A DNA stretch of 64,000 nucleotides from Candidatus Thiothrix anitrata (GTDB lineage: Bacteria > Pseudomonadota > Gammaproteobacteria > Thiotrichales > Thiotrichaceae): contig NZ_CP072800.1 of assembly GCF_017901155.1 (NCBI RefSeq), forward strand, positions 62,001 to 126,000, read 5' to 3'. Under the pieces are notes generated by a model. That model ran no database searches, had not been told where the DNA came from, and saw only the letters and a list, made by a program, of their open reading frames with translations. A program made the translations under genes and the position numbers. Below, in pieces: positions 16,901-27,112 of the stretch. Position 1 is the first letter of the stretch. Each line of letters opens with the position of its first letter.

Positions 16901-18159
16901 TCATCCAAACACTTCCCAAAACGGCAACGTTTCAATTCCATCCACCTCAGGCTCTGACTGATCAAACGTAATCAAGAGCTGACGCACAACCGCGAGTTTT
17001 AATTTGAGCAAACCCTGGCGTTCCCGCTCACGGTTTTGGGGTGTTAATTGGTAACACACTTGGATAGCGGTCAGTTGCCCGTCTTTACGCGCAATAAAAT
17101 CACACTCGAAATCGCTACTGATAAAGAATAACTCATAGCCCTGTTTAACCAGTTCGCTAAACACCAGATTCTCAAACAACGTGCCGTAATTGGCGGAAAA
17201 GCGGAATGCGGTTTGTGCCAGAAAACCGTTATCAATAATGTAGCTTTTTTTCTTTGCCTTCAGTTGTTCCTTGAGCGAATAGGAATAGGGCTTGAGTTCA
17301 GTCAACACATAGCAATCTTCCAACACGCGGATGTACTCTTTGACGGTGCTGTCATGTTGACTCAAAGCACGCGCCAGCGAGTTGTAGGAATACAGGTTAG
17401 CGGTGTTGGAAATCAGAAAATGTGCAACCTCGCGGAAACTTTTGGTATCGCGTACCTGGTTATTGGCAATGCAGTCCTTGAAGATCACGGTATCGTAATA
17501 ATTTAGCAGAATGTCGCGTTTCAGCCCTTCATCCTGTTGCCCAAACACTTCGTAAAACGAGCCGTATTCCATCATCTGCATCATCAGTGCCAGAATTTTT
17601 GGCTTGTTTGCCAAGCGTGACAGATAATCGGTGTAACCTTGTGCTTGCAACAGTTCGCTCAACGCAGGTGGATACACGATGTCACGCACATAACGCCCGC
17701 TCAACAAAGTCGGCAATTGTCGCCTTCCAGCAAGGATGAATTCGAGCCAGTGACGAAAATCTTCTGCACTTGCTGGTTGTCGTAAATAGCTTTGACGAAC
17801 TTTTCCCAACGAGTGACATTTTGCACTTCATCCAGAAACAGGTACGCCACCTTATGCCCAGTGACCGACTCGGATAAATCCAACAGGCTGTAAAGCTGCT
17901 TGGAATCCGTGTACAACTCAGCGAAATACGGGTCATCCAGATTCACATACAGGATGCTTCTCGCTTCTACGCCCTGCTCTACAAGGTGCTGAATCAACAG
18001 GCGAAACAGCGATGACTTACCACTGCGACGACTACCTTGCAACACCTGCACCTGTTTGAGTGCTAATTTTTTGGTGAGGACAGGCAATAACGCACGCGGA
18101 TATAACGCCGGGAAACGTGCTTCCCAATGCGGATTGTGGGTTAGCAAAGCTCTTTTCAT
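16901..18159 (-). pseudogene. AAA ATPase with DUF4143 domain, frameshifted
   Basis: Two frames together make one protein of about 420 aa. The upstream part (18159 to about 17703) has the P-loop QGSRRSGKSSLFR, Walker B YLFLDEVQN and the sensor VTGSNSSLL. The downstream part (to 16901) has TLLSGRYVRDI and the DUF4143 end, with DFIARKDGQLTAIQVCYQLT, a nuclease-like fold. The reading frame changes around 17715-17730, after SSLLEG; restoring it needs one extra base there. These ATPases are common, often in multiple copies, with unclear roles. Either a real loss-of-function mutation or a sequencing error explains it. Confidence 0.85.
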
Positions 18160-18227
18160 AGCATAACTCAGTAAAAAGTAGATTTTTACCTATTATAGCC
18201 TGTAAAAATAAAAGATTTTACCCGTTA

Positions 18228-18788
18228 TCAACCAGAACTCTGAACCAACAACAAACTCCGCACCTGCCCCGCTGTGGTTTCCCGATGCACCTGCAATCCG
18301 AAACGCGCAAAATCCGTATCCGCTTCGCTTTCCTGCTCCAAATAAATCATCCCATCCTGCTTAAGCAATGCCTGCGCAAACAGCTTTTCCAACACCGGCT
18401 CTAACAACTGTTGGCGAAATGGCGGATCAAGAAAAATGAGGTCGAACGCTTCCGTCTCACGCCCCAAATAGCGTAACGCATCGTCATGCACCAACCGTGC
18501 ATTCCGCGCTCCCAGCAACGTCAAGTTATCACGCAACGCTTGCGCCGCCGCAGGATGCTTTTCCACCATCACCACGTCCCTAGCCCCACGCGATAAGGCT
18601 TCCAGCCCTAACGCACCACTGCCCGCAAACAGATCGAGGCAACGCGCCCCCGACACATGCCATTGCAGCCAGTTGAACAAGGTTTCACGCACCCGATCCG
18701 GCGTAGGCCGCAACCCCGGCACATCCGCAAATTTCAACTTACGGCTGCGCCATTCGCCACCAATAATGCGTAACAGATTATTTTTCAT
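18228..18788 (-). CDS. rsmD: 16S rRNA (guanine966-N2)-methyltransferase RsmD
   Basis: Methylates G966 of 16S rRNA with S-adenosylmethionine during 30S assembly. 186 aa from the ATG at 18788; a GTG two codons earlier (18794) is an alternative. Motifs: LRIIGGEWRSRKL at the start, the SAM-binding CLDLFAGSGALGLEALSRGA, and the catalytic LIFLDPPF (N/DPPF motif IV). It overlaps the 3' end of the M16 peptidase gene at 18778, so the three minus-strand genes are one operon. The location beside ftsY is the usual gammaproteobacterial arrangement. Confidence 0.95.
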   Translation of the reverse strand: MKNNLLRIIGGEWRSRKLKFADVPGLRPTPDRVRETLFNWLQWHVSGARCLDLFAGSGALGLEALSRGARDVVMVEKHPAAAQALRDNLTLLGARNARLVHDDALRYLGRETEAFDLIFLDPPFRQQLLEPVLEKLFAQALLKQDGMIYLEQESEADTDFARFGLQVHRETTAGQVRSLLLVQSSG

Positions 18789-20091
18789 CGCCACCCACGA
18801 TTACCGTCACCATTTTGTCGGGTTGCACGCGCCGCTTAAACGCCTCCGTAATCGCTTCACTGCTTAACGCATTGACTTTACTGGTAAACGTATCCAGATA
18901 ATCCAACGGCAATTGATAAAAACCAATCATCCCCACGTATTCCACGATCTGGCTGTTATTCGCAGTGCGTAACGGAAATCCGCCGGTAATGTCCTTTTTT
19001 GCCGCTTCCAGCTCTTCCGCTGTCGCGCCTTCTTGCTGAAACTGCTGCAACGTATCACGCGCCACTTTCAAGGCTTCATCGGTTTGTTCCAGCTTGGTTT
19101 GCAAGCCCAACTCAAACACCCCTAACTGCGCAAACGGTGCAAAGTAGCTGTAAACGCTGTAACTCAAACCGCGTTTAGTGCGCACTTCTTTCATCAATCG
19201 CGACGCAAAACCACTGCCACCCAACACCTGATTGCCCATGTACAAGGTGTAAAAATCCGCATCGCCGCGTTTATTACCAATCTGCCCGATTAAAATGTGC
19301 GCTTGCGCTGAAGGGTAAGGAATCTTCACCGTTTTTGCCTCAGTTAACGGCTTCACTTCAGGAATCGGAGCTGCTGCCGCACCCGCTGGCAATGCCGCAG
19401 CAATTTTTTCCGCCAACGCTTCTGCCTGCGCACGCTCAACCGCGCCGACCATCGCCAGCAAACCGTTTTTCGCCACGTAATATTGCTGATAAAATGCTTT
19501 AAGATCAGCCACTTTCAACGCCGGAATGCTGCTTTCCGTGCCGTTCGCAGGCTGCCCGTAAGGGTGATCGCCGTACAACGCTTTATAAAACGCCTTATTC
19601 GCCAAACTTTCCGGATCTTGCTTCTCGCCCTGCAACGCCACCAGCGTCAGCTTTTGAATGCGCTCGAAAGCAGCTTGCGGAAAATCCGGTTGGGTAATGA
19701 CTTTTAACCACAAATCCAACGCCGTTTGCTGGGGTTTTTCCAAGGTAATCGTGCGCAAACTAATCACGGTCATATCCATTGACGCACTCGCTGAAAACCG
19801 TGCTCCCACCGATTCAAATTGCTCAGCAAGCTGATCTTCACTCAAACCCGCAGCACCGGTATCCAGCGTTTGCGCAGTCAACATCGCCAACCCCGGCTTT
19901 GCGCCATCACGCGCACTGCCTGCGTCAAACTGCAAACGTAAATCCAGCATCGGTAATTCCGGCGCGTGCACGTAATACACCCGCAAACCGTTGCTGGTTG
20001 TCCAATGTTCAATTTTCGGTGCGGCCTGAGCAATACCGCTCACACTCAACAGCCACAACACCAACGGCACTAAAACGATTTTTTTCAACAT
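18778..20091 (-). CDS. M16 family peptidase-like protein (inactive-type partner)
   Basis: 437 aa with an N-terminal signal peptide (about 1-23, LVLWLLSVSGIAQA). It belongs to the insulinase/pitrilysin family, with the two-domain architecture and the R/Y-containing KRGLSYSVYSYF C-terminal motif. The N-terminal domain lacks the zinc-binding HxxEH. It follows by 5 bases a gene (20097-21521) whose product has HVLEH, so the two probably form a heterodimeric periplasmic peptidase with one catalytic and one structural subunit, as known for other M16B pairs. The substrate is unknown. Confidence 0.9.
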   Translation of the reverse strand: MLKKIVLVPLVLWLLSVSGIAQAAPKIEHWTTSNGLRVYYVHAPELPMLDLRLQFDAGSARDGAKPGLAMLTAQTLDTGAAGLSEDQLAEQFESVGARFSASASMDMTVISLRTITLEKPQQTALDLWLKVITQPDFPQAAFERIQKLTLVALQGEKQDPESLANKAFYKALYGDHPYGQPANGTESSIPALKVADLKAFYQQYYVAKNGLLAMVGAVERAQAEALAEKIAAALPAGAAAAPIPEVKPLTEAKTVKIPYPSAQAHILIGQIGNKRGDADFYTLYMGNQVLGGSGFASRLMKEVRTKRGLSYSVYSYFAPFAQLGVFELGLQTKLEQTDEALKVARDTLQQFQQEGATAEELEAAKKDITGGFPLRTANNSQIVEYVGMIGFYQLPLDYLDTFTSKVNALSSEAITEAFKRRVQPDKMVTVIVGGDEK

Positions 20092-20096
20092 GGTGC

Positions 20097-21521
20097 TTAT
20101 CTCACAAAATTAGGCGCGATTTTCGGCTTGTTCGGATCAATCGGTTGCGGATCAAGTTCGGCAATGGTCAAACCGTCTTCCACGAGGTACTTTTTCGCAA
20201 CGGCTTGCACTTGTTCGGGAGTAATCGCCAAAATATTATCCACGTAAGCATCCGCTACCGCATAACCCAAACCTACCGACTCATACGAACCCAACAGTGT
20301 GGCTTGATGGCGTTGCGAATCGCGCTGGTAAATTTCACCGGCAATCACTTGCGCTTTGACCCGCTCCAACTCCTCGGCACTCACTGGCTGTTGTTGCAAC
20401 TTCGTCACCTGTTCCAGCAACGCGGTTTTCACGGTTTCCAGCTTTTCGCCTTTCGTGGGCATTCCGCTCAACACAAACAAATCCGGCAAACGCCCGTCAT
20501 TGCTGTACCAAGCACTGGCTTCTGAGGCAATCGCCTTGCCACGCACCAGATCCTTGGCGAAACGCGAGCTATTGCCGCCGTCCAAAATGCTTGCCAACAC
20601 ATCCAATGCATACGGCTCCCACGCCTCTTTTGCACCCAATAACCCCGGTGCTTTGTAACCCATCATCAAATACGGCAACTCCGCCGGAGCTTTCACCTTA
20701 ATATGACGCACGCCTGTTTGCGCGACTTCTTGCTGCGGTTTGGGCGGCGGAATCACTTCCGTCGGTTTAATCGCGCCGTAATATTGCTGGGCTAAATCAC
20801 GCACTTTTTGCGGATCTACGTCACCAACCACCACCAGCGTGGCGTTATTGGGGGCATACCAACGTTCATACCATGCGCGTAAATCTTCCACCTGCATCGC
20901 ATTCAAATCCGCCATCCAACCAATCACAGGGTTGCGGTAAGGGCTATTCATAAACGCCATTGCATTGAATTGCTCGTAAGTGAGCGAGGTCGGTTTATCA
21001 TCAGTGCGCCACCGCCGTTCCTCTTTCACCACCTCAATTTCTTTTTTGAACTCTGCCGGAGGTAACAGCAAATTGCGCATCCGGTCAGCTTCCAATTCCA
21101 TCGCCACCTGCAAACGATCTGCCGCGATGACCTGATAGTACGCAGTGAAATCCCGACTGGTGAAGGCGTTATCCTGCGCCCCGTTTTCTTTGATAATGCG
21201 GTTAAACTCACCATCAGGGTGCTTTTGCGTGCCTTTGAACATCATGTGCTCAAGAACGTGCGACACCCCGGTTAAACCATTTTGCTCGTAACTGGAACCG
21301 ACTTTGTACCACAATTGCATCACCGCAATTGGCGCACGTTTATCCTGTTTCACTAGAATTTTCAAACCGTTATCCAGCTTGTATTCGTAGACAGGGTTTT
21401 CTGTTTTGACGCGCTCAATTGCAACGGCGGGGAATGTAAAAAAACCTGCAAATAAACAGGAGAAGGCTAAAATTGTTTTGGGATTACGGATTTTGCCGGT
21501 AAATGTTAGTATTCTTCGCAT
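20097..21521 (-). CDS. M16 family zinc metallopeptidase (catalytic subunit)
   Basis: 474 aa. The N-terminus is basic then hydrophobic (about residues 15-34, TILAFSCLFAGFFTFPAVA), a signal peptide. The inverted zinc motif HVLEHMMFKGT (HxxEH) is present, and a downstream Glu (EVVKEERRWR) is the third ligand. It is the first gene of a three-gene minus-strand operon with the non-catalytic partner and rsmD. It is divergent from ftsY, with only about 45 bases between starts, so promoters probably overlap. A periplasmic peptide or protein degradation role is likely. Confidence 0.92.
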   Translation of the reverse strand: MRRILTFTGKIRNPKTILAFSCLFAGFFTFPAVAIERVKTENPVYEYKLDNGLKILVKQDKRAPIAVMQLWYKVGSSYEQNGLTGVSHVLEHMMFKGTQKHPDGEFNRIIKENGAQDNAFTSRDFTAYYQVIAADRLQVAMELEADRMRNLLLPPAEFKKEIEVVKEERRWRTDDKPTSLTYEQFNAMAFMNSPYRNPVIGWMADLNAMQVEDLRAWYERWYAPNNATLVVVGDVDPQKVRDLAQQYYGAIKPTEVIPPPKPQQEVAQTGVRHIKVKAPAELPYLMMGYKAPGLLGAKEAWEPYALDVLASILDGGNSSRFAKDLVRGKAIASEASAWYSNDGRLPDLFVLSGMPTKGEKLETVKTALLEQVTKLQQQPVSAEELERVKAQVIAGEIYQRDSQRHQATLLGSYESVGLGYAVADAYVDNILAITPEQVQAVAKKYLVEDGLTIAELDPQPIDPNKPKIAPNFVR

Positions 21522-21566
21522 CTTTCACCTGTATAGCATAAATAAGCTTGGGCGGTTCATTGTACG

Positions 21567-22577
21567 ATGTTTGGATTCGGAAAGAAAAAAAACCAGGAAT
21601 TGGCTGACATTAGCCCTTCCCCTCAACCCGTAGCGCAACCCGTCACACAAGATGCGGGTTTGTTTGCACGCTTGAAACGCGGCCTTTCAAAAACCAGCAA
21701 TACGCTCACCGAAGGTATGGGTGCGCTGGTATTAGGCAAGAAGAAGGTCGATGATGAAGTTCTTGAGGAATTAGAAATGCGCTTGCTGACTGCCGATGTG
21801 GGCGTGGATGCCACTCGCGCAATCATGAGCGACCTGTCGAGCCGTGTCAGCCGCAACGAACTGGCGGACATGGACGCACTGATGCAAGCCCTTTACAACA
21901 AGATGCACCGCATGTTGCGCCCCTGCGCTCAACCGTTGGAAATCGTTTCGGAACATCAACCGTTTGTGATTTTAATGGTTGGCATTAACGGCGCGGGTAA
22001 AACCACCACGATTGGTAAACTCGCCAAAAAATTCCAGCAGCAAGGTAAATCGGTGATGTTGGCGGCGGGTGATACGTTTCGCGCCGCAGCGGTGGAACAG
22101 CTCACCATTTGGGGCGAACGCAACCAGATTCCGGTGATTGCGCAAGGCAGCGGCGCGGATTCTGCATCGGTTATTTTCGACGCGGTGCAAGCCGCCAAAG
22201 CGCGTAAGATTGATATTTTACTCGCCGATACCGCTGGTCGGTTACACACGCAAACTAACCTGATGGATGAGTTGAAAAAAGTTAAACGTGTGATACAAAA
22301 GTTTGATAAACAAGCCCCGCACGAAGTGATGCTGATTGTGGATGCGAGTATCGGGCAAAACGCCTTAGTACAAGCCCGGCAATTTAACGAAGCTTTAGGT
22401 CTGACGGGGATTACGGTCACAAAATTGGACGGGACTGCCAAAGGCGGCATCCTGTTCGCGATTGCCGAACAACTGAAAATTCCGGTACGTTTCATTGGCG
22501 TAGGTGAAAGCATTGACGACTTGCAAGAGTTTGATGCTTACGAATTCACCAGTGCCTTGCTTGCCGGAGATGATTAA
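21567..22577 (+). CDS. ftsY: Signal recognition particle receptor FtsY
   Basis: GTPase that receives SRP-bound ribosomes at the inner membrane for co-translational insertion. 336 aa: a short Lys-rich and Pro/Gln-rich A domain (about 1-30), then the N domain and the G domain. G motifs are visible: GINGAGKTTTIGKLA (G1), DTFRAAA (G2/IBD), DTAGRLHT (G3), TKLDGTAKGG (G4), and GVGESIDDLQEFD at the end. The A domain is shorter than in E. coli. It is the first gene of ftsYEX; ftsE starts 12 bases after its stop. Confidence 0.97.
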   Translation: MFGFGKKKNQELADISPSPQPVAQPVTQDAGLFARLKRGLSKTSNTLTEGMGALVLGKKKVDDEVLEELEMRLLTADVGVDATRAIMSDLSSRVSRNELADMDALMQALYNKMHRMLRPCAQPLEIVSEHQPFVILMVGINGAGKTTTIGKLAKKFQQQGKSVMLAAGDTFRAAAVEQLTIWGERNQIPVIAQGSGADSASVIFDAVQAAKARKIDILLADTAGRLHTQTNLMDELKKVKRVIQKFDKQAPHEVMLIVDASIGQNALVQARQFNEALGLTGITVTKLDGTAKGGILFAIAEQLKIPVRFIGVGESIDDLQEFDAYEFTSALLAGDD

Positions 22578-22589
22578 AACGAAAGCACC

Positions 22590-23237
22590 ATGATTGAATT
22601 CAAGCAGGTCAGCAAGAAATACCCCACGGGGCAGCTCGCGCTTTACAACGTCGATTTAACCCTAGAATCGGGCGAAATGGTGTTTATCACCGGGCATTCC
22701 GGCGCGGGTAAAAGCACCTTGTTAAAACTGGTGGCGATGCTTGAACGCCCCAGTCGCGGTGAAGTCTGGATCGGTGGCAAATCGTTAAGCCAAATGGGAA
22801 AAGCCCACATTCCCAATTACCGCCGCCGCATTGGGTTTATTTTCCAAGACCCCCACCTGTTGTACGACCGCAGCGTGTTCGACAATATCGCGCTACCGTT
22901 ACGCATTGCGGGGATGGGACACAGCGAAATCCGCCGCCGGGTACAAGCCGCTTTGGATAAAGTAGGCTTGCTGGGCAAGGAAAAAACCTTTCCGCTGATG
23001 CTTTCCGCCGGGGAAAAACAACGGGTAGGCATTGCGCGGGCAATGGTCAATAAACCTACCATCATTCTGGCGGACGAACCCACCGGCAACCTCGACCCAG
23101 AACTGGCGCAAGACATTATGTTTACCTTTGCGCAATTCAATGAGCTGGGGGCAACCGTGATGATTGCCAGCCACGACCACACCCTCGTGGAGCGGATGCA
23201 AAAACGCACCATCGTGCTGCAAAAGGTGGAAGTATGA
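22590..23237 (+). CDS. ftsE: Cell-division ABC transporter ATP-binding protein FtsE
   Basis: ATPase of the FtsEX complex, which activates periplasmic cell-wall hydrolases (through EnvC-type partners) during division. 215 aa: Walker A GHSGAGKST, Q-loop FIFQDPHLL, signature MLSAGEKQRVGIARA (a LSxGE form, typical of FtsE), Walker B IILADEPTGNLD, and H-loop IASHD. It overlaps ftsX by 4 bases (ATGA), which favours translational coupling and 1:1 stoichiometry. Confidence 0.96.
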   Translation: MIEFKQVSKKYPTGQLALYNVDLTLESGEMVFITGHSGAGKSTLLKLVAMLERPSRGEVWIGGKSLSQMGKAHIPNYRRRIGFIFQDPHLLYDRSVFDNIALPLRIAGMGHSEIRRRVQAALDKVGLLGKEKTFPLMLSAGEKQRVGIARAMVNKPTIILADEPTGNLDPELAQDIMFTFAQFNELGATVMIASHDHTLVERMQKRTIVLQKVEV

Positions 23238-24220
23238 GCGCACCAACCAACACTAAACAACCACCAAAACGCAAAGCCAGTGCCACTAAAAATCCGTTGG
23301 CGGCATGGTTTAACCAGCAACGCAATGCGATTCAATTCAGCATGGAACGCTTGTGGATCAATCCTTTATCGACCTGGATTACCCTCGCGGCGATTGCGAT
23401 TGCGCTGTCATTACCCACCAGCCTGCACTTGCTGCTGAAAAACTTGCAAACACTCACCGCAGATAAACGTGAAGTGCCGACCATTACCTTGTTTCTCAAG
23501 CAAAATGTGGGTGAGCAACAAGCCAAAGACATGGCAGAGCTGGCATCCGCACTCCCTGAAGTGGAAGGCGTGCGTGTCGTTACCCGCGATCAGGCATTGG
23601 AAAATTTCCGTAAAATCACCGGTTTTGCCGAAACATTGGACAGTCTTGATGACAATCCTTTGCCCAATGTGCTGATTATTACTCCGCGCTTGCAATTACT
23701 GGGTAATGCAACGCTGGATGTGGAGGCGTTTTCCACCAAGTTGAAAAAGTACAACGAAGTCGAAGATGTGCAAATCGACGTGGAATGGATTCAGCGACTC
23801 CGCGCTATTTTGAGCATTGCCGAACGCATTATTCTGGTGGTTTCGGTGCTGCTGGGCTTGACCGTGTTATTGGTGGTGGGCAATACCATTCGCCTTGATA
23901 TTGAAAATCGCAAAGATGAAATCCGCGTCACCCGCCTGATTGGGGCTACCAATGCCTATATTCGCCGCCCGTTTATTTACGGTGGTATTTGGTTTGGCTT
24001 GTTTGGTGGGGTGTTGAGCTTAGTTATTGTGCACCTTGCCCTGCTGTTTTTGGTACAACCTGTGGGGCAATTGGCAACGCTTTACGGCAATACCTTTATC
24101 ATTAGCGGTGTCGATGTCGCCATGACGCTTAAGATTCTGTTAGCCAGCAGTTTGCTGGGGATTGTTGGTGCGTGGCTTGCTGTTGGGCGTTATTTGTGGC
24201 GCGATGAGCAGCTTGCTTAA
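23234..24220 (+). CDS. ftsX: Cell-division membrane protein FtsX
   Basis: Membrane subunit of FtsEX. 328 aa. A cytoplasmic basic N-terminus (about 1-45, Pro/Lys-rich) is followed by TM1 (about 48-70), a periplasmic loop (about 75-185) and three more TM helices (about 197-220, 250-275, 295-318), the standard four-helix topology. LSTWITLAAIAIALSLP and DIENRKDEIRVTRLIGAT are family motifs. It ends 2 bases before the stop of the convergent ABC ATPase gene, leaving essentially no intergenic space. Confidence 0.95.
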   Translation: MSAPTNTKQPPKRKASATKNPLAAWFNQQRNAIQFSMERLWINPLSTWITLAAIAIALSLPTSLHLLLKNLQTLTADKREVPTITLFLKQNVGEQQAKDMAELASALPEVEGVRVVTRDQALENFRKITGFAETLDSLDDNPLPNVLIITPRLQLLGNATLDVEAFSTKLKKYNEVEDVQIDVEWIQRLRAILSIAERIILVVSVLLGLTVLLVVGNTIRLDIENRKDEIRVTRLIGATNAYIRRPFIYGGIWFGLFGGVLSLVIVHLALLFLVQPVGQLATLYGNTFIISGVDVAMTLKILLASSLLGIVGAWLAVGRYLWRDEQLA

Positions 24221-24221
24221 G

Positions 24222-25934
24222 TCAGAATGTCAAACGCGGCACTGCGGCGAGTAATTTTTGAGTGTAAGCGTTTTGCGGGTCGCCGCATACTTGCGCGGTT
24301 GCGCCCTGCTCCACCACTTTGCCTTTATACATCACCACGGTTTGGTCACTGAGGTATTCGACTACCCCGATATTGTGGGTAATAAACAGCAAAGTCAGGT
24401 TACGATCAGCACGGATTTTCAACAGCAATTGCAGGATTTCCGCCTGTACTGACACATCCAGCGCACTGGTTATTTCGTCGCATACGATAAATTCCGGGTT
24501 AAGTACCAATGCGCGTGCCAATCCAATCCGCTGACGTTGCCCGCCGGAAAATTCGTGCGGATAACGCCACAATGCTTCACGCGGCATTTGTAAATCAGCC
24601 AGAATTTGCGCCGCTCGCTCTAAACGCTCTTCTTGATTTGCACCGATACCATGTACTTTCATCGGTTCAGTCAGGGTGGTTTCGATCAATAAACGCGGGT
24701 TCAGCGACGACTGCGGATCTTGAAACACCATCTGCATTTTCGGACGCAACGGGCGCAATTCACTGGCAGACAACCCAGTCAATTCCTGCCCATGCAACTG
24801 AATGCTACCGCTGGTGGGTTTTTCCAACTGCAATACCGCACGCCCTAGCGTGGTTTTTCCACAGCCCGATTCCCCCACCAACGCCACGATCTGCCCCGCC
24901 GTCACCGACAGCGACACATCATCGACTGCCCGCAGATGATCGACAGTACGCCGGAAAATGCCTTTACGCAGCGGGAACCAGACATTGAGATTGCGGATTT
25001 GGAGGATGGCTCCCCTCATCTCCAAGAACCCCTCACCCCCCAGCCCCCTCTCCCTCAAGGGGCGAGGGGGAGCAAGAAATTCTTCTCTTAGCCCCTCTCC
25101 CCTTGAGGGAGAGGGGTTGGGGTGAGGGGTTCCCCGTTTCAAATTCTCCGGCACTGCCGCCAGCAACTGCTGCGTATACGGGTGTTGCGGATGACGCAAA
25201 ACCTGTTGAGTGCTACCCACTTCCACCAGTTTACCACGTTGCATCACGCCCACTTGTTGCGCCATTTGTGCAACTACGCCGAAATCGTGGGTAATAAACA
25301 GGGTACTCATCCCCGTATCGTCTTGCAGTTTACGCAGCAACCGCAAAATTTCTGCCTGCACCGTGACATCCAAGGCGGTAGTCGGCTCGTCAGCAATCAG
25401 CAACTCAGGCTCACACGCCAATGCCATCGCGATCATGACACGTTGGCGTTGCCCACCGGATAATTGGTGCGGGTAATCGCGCAACCGTTCGCGGGCATGG
25501 GGAATTTGCACTTGCTCCAATGCCAGCAACACCCGTTCCTGCGCTTCCTCATCACTCATCTGCGGGCGGTGTAACTGCAACGCCTCGCTAATTTGTTCGC
25601 CAATCGTGAATACCGGATTCAGCGAAGTCATCGGTTCTTGGAAAATCATCGCTATTTGTGAACCGCGCAGTTCCCGCAACTGTGCGTCTTCCATGCGCAA
25701 CACATCACGCCCGTTAAATAAAATTTCACCGTGCGGATGCGAAGCTAAACCCTGCGGCAACAGCCGAATAACTGACAGCGCGGAAATGGATTTACCACTA
25801 CCCGACTCGCCCACCAAACAAAACGTTTCGCCCTTGGCAATGCTGAAACTGATGTCATCCACCGCTTTCACCAGCGTCGCGCCCGTGTGCAAGTGAGTGT
25901 GTAAGTGCTTTACCTCAAGTAACGGCTGGCTCAT
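24222..25934 (-). CDS. Peptide ABC importer, dual-ATPase subunit (YejF-like), with repeat-encoded linker
   Basis: 570 aa with two complete ABC domains. Domain 1 has [13 protein letters not shown] (Walker A, about 41-53), [16 protein letters not shown] and [12 protein letters not shown]. Domain 2 has [14 protein letters not shown] (about 355-368), [16 protein letters not shown] and [12 protein letters not shown]. Both domains also have the C-terminal oligopeptide-binding extension (HPYTQQLL and NAYTQKLL). The linker, about residues 269-306, is encoded by a composite palindromic repeat and reads as a Pro/Arg/Gly-rich low-complexity stretch. The gene overlaps the upstream permease by 4 bases. 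Yej transporters import peptides and microcin C; here the substrate is inferred only. Confidence 0.92.
   Translation of the reverse strand: MSQPLLEVKHLHTHLHTGATLVKAVDDISFSIAKGETFCLVGESGSGKSISALSVIRLLPQGLASHPHGEILFNGRDVLRMEDAQLRELRGSQIAMIFQEPMTSLNPVFTIGEQISEALQLHRPQMSDEEAQERVLLALEQVQIPHARERLRDYPHQLSGGQRQRVMIAMALACEPELLIADEPTTALDVTVQAEILRLLRKLQDDTGMSTLFITHDFGVVAQMAQQVGVMQRGKLVEVGSTQQVLRHPQHPYTQQLLAAVPENLKRGTPHPNPSPSRGEGLREEFLAPPRPLRERGLGGEGFLEMRGAILQIRNLNVWFPLRKGIFRRTVDHLRAVDDVSLSVTAGQIVALVGESGCGKTTLGRAVLQLEKPTSGSIQLHGQELTGLSASELRPLRPKMQMVFQDPQSSLNPRLLIETTLTEPMKVHGIGANQEERLERAAQILADLQMPREALWRYPHEFSGGQRQRIGLARALVLNPEFIVCDEITSALDVSVQAEILQLLLKIRADRNLTLLFITHNIGVVEYLSDQTVVMYKGKVVEQGATAQVCGDPQNAYTQKLLAAVPRLTF
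25019..25131. repeat. Composite family A palindromic repeat inside the yejF-like gene
   Basis: About 113 bp made of two inverted GC-rich palindromic units (AACCCCTCACCCCCC and CCCTCTCCCTCAAGGGG, then CCCCTCTCCCC, GAGGGAGAGGGG and GGGGTGAGGGGTT) around an A/T-rich centre (AGAAATTCTTCTCTTAG). It has the same composite architecture as 6748-6864. The whole element is open in the gene's frame and forms the inter-domain linker, so it adds about 38 residues where sequence is tolerated. Confidence 0.8.
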
Positions 25935-27112
25935 CCATTGACTCCCGCGTTACGCGACAATTTCGGGTCAATCGCATCGCGGAACGCCTCACCAATCAGG
26001 TTATACGCAAATACCGTGAGGAAAATCGCCCCGCCCGGAAACACCGCCATCCACCAGTTAAACATCGACGATTTCACCGCCTGATTCAGCATTTGTCCCC
26101 ACGACGGCGCGTCCACCAAGCCTAAGCCTAAAAAGCTCAAGGTCGCTTCCGCCAAAATTGCCGAAGCAACCCCAAAACTCACCCCGACTAATAACGGCGC
26201 AACCCCGTTCGGTAGCATGTGCCGGAACAAAATCGACGACAGCGGCAAACCACCCGCCACCGCTGCCTGCACATAATCTTGTTGACGCAATTTCAGGAAT
26301 TCCGCCCGAATATACCGCGCATACCCCGACCAACTGGTGACACCGATAATGATCATCATCATGTACAAACTGCGCCCGAAAAACGCCACGAACGTCAGCA
26401 GTAAAAACAGTGTCGGAATCGACTCAAAAATCTCCACCAAACGCATTCCCAGCATGTCGACCACGCCGGAAAAATACCCCATCAAGCCACCTAAAATCAC
26501 CCCGATCACCAAAGCGATACCGGTAGCAATCAAGCCGATACTCAAGGCAATCCGTGAGGCATGAATCATCCGGCTCAAGACATCCGCACCATTCTCCTCA
26601 GTACCCATCCAATGAGTACGGTCGCTCGCCTCCAAGGGTGCTTCCAAACCGGTATCGCCAAAATCACGCAAGTAATCCTGCGGAGCATACGTAATCGGCG
26701 GCATCACCCGCCAATCCACTTCAGTGTAAACTGTGCTGCGAAACTGATCATAAATCACCACACTCGGTGGCTTCAGCAAGGCATTGACCAACAACGTTGC
26801 CAGCAAAGCACCTACAACAAAAATCAGCAGACGTTTCCCTACACTCCACGACACTCCGGCTAAGATCACCAGCAGTGCGAACATCACCAGCACCACCACA
26901 TCTTCCTTGGTCAAATAATCCAAGACCGGCGCGGAAATTACCCCATCTTTACTCATCAATAGCGGCATCGAATTTGCCAGAAACGGCGCGAATACCCCCG
27001 CAAATATCAGCACCGCAATCCACGCAAAACCCAGTTTCACACCCCAGCCTTGCCAAGTTTTACGCCAGATGCGCCGAGAAAATGACTCGCGGCTGACTTC
27101 ATGTTTAGTCAT
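25931..27112 (-). CDS. Peptide ABC importer permease (YejE/DppC-like)
   Basis: 393 aa inner-membrane permease. The C-terminal half is a standard binding-protein-dependent transport domain with the EAA-like loop (about residues 285-310, EFLKLRQQDYVQAAVAGG, then MLPNGVAPLLVGV). The N-terminal third has additional hydrophobic segments (about 25-47, 75-95 and 98-115), longer than DppC, as in YejE. It overlaps the upstream permease gene by 8 bases and the ATPase gene by 4. Confidence 0.92.
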   Translation of the reverse strand: MTKHEVSRESFSRRIWRKTWQGWGVKLGFAWIAVLIFAGVFAPFLANSMPLLMSKDGVISAPVLDYLTKEDVVVLVMFALLVILAGVSWSVGKRLLIFVVGALLATLLVNALLKPPSVVIYDQFRSTVYTEVDWRVMPPITYAPQDYLRDFGDTGLEAPLEASDRTHWMGTEENGADVLSRMIHASRIALSIGLIATGIALVIGVILGGLMGYFSGVVDMLGMRLVEIFESIPTLFLLLTFVAFFGRSLYMMMIIIGVTSWSGYARYIRAEFLKLRQQDYVQAAVAGGLPLSSILFRHMLPNGVAPLLVGVSFGVASAILAEATLSFLGLGLVDAPSWGQMLNQAVKSSMFNWWMAVFPGGAIFLTVFAYNLIGEAFRDAIDPKLSRNAGVNG

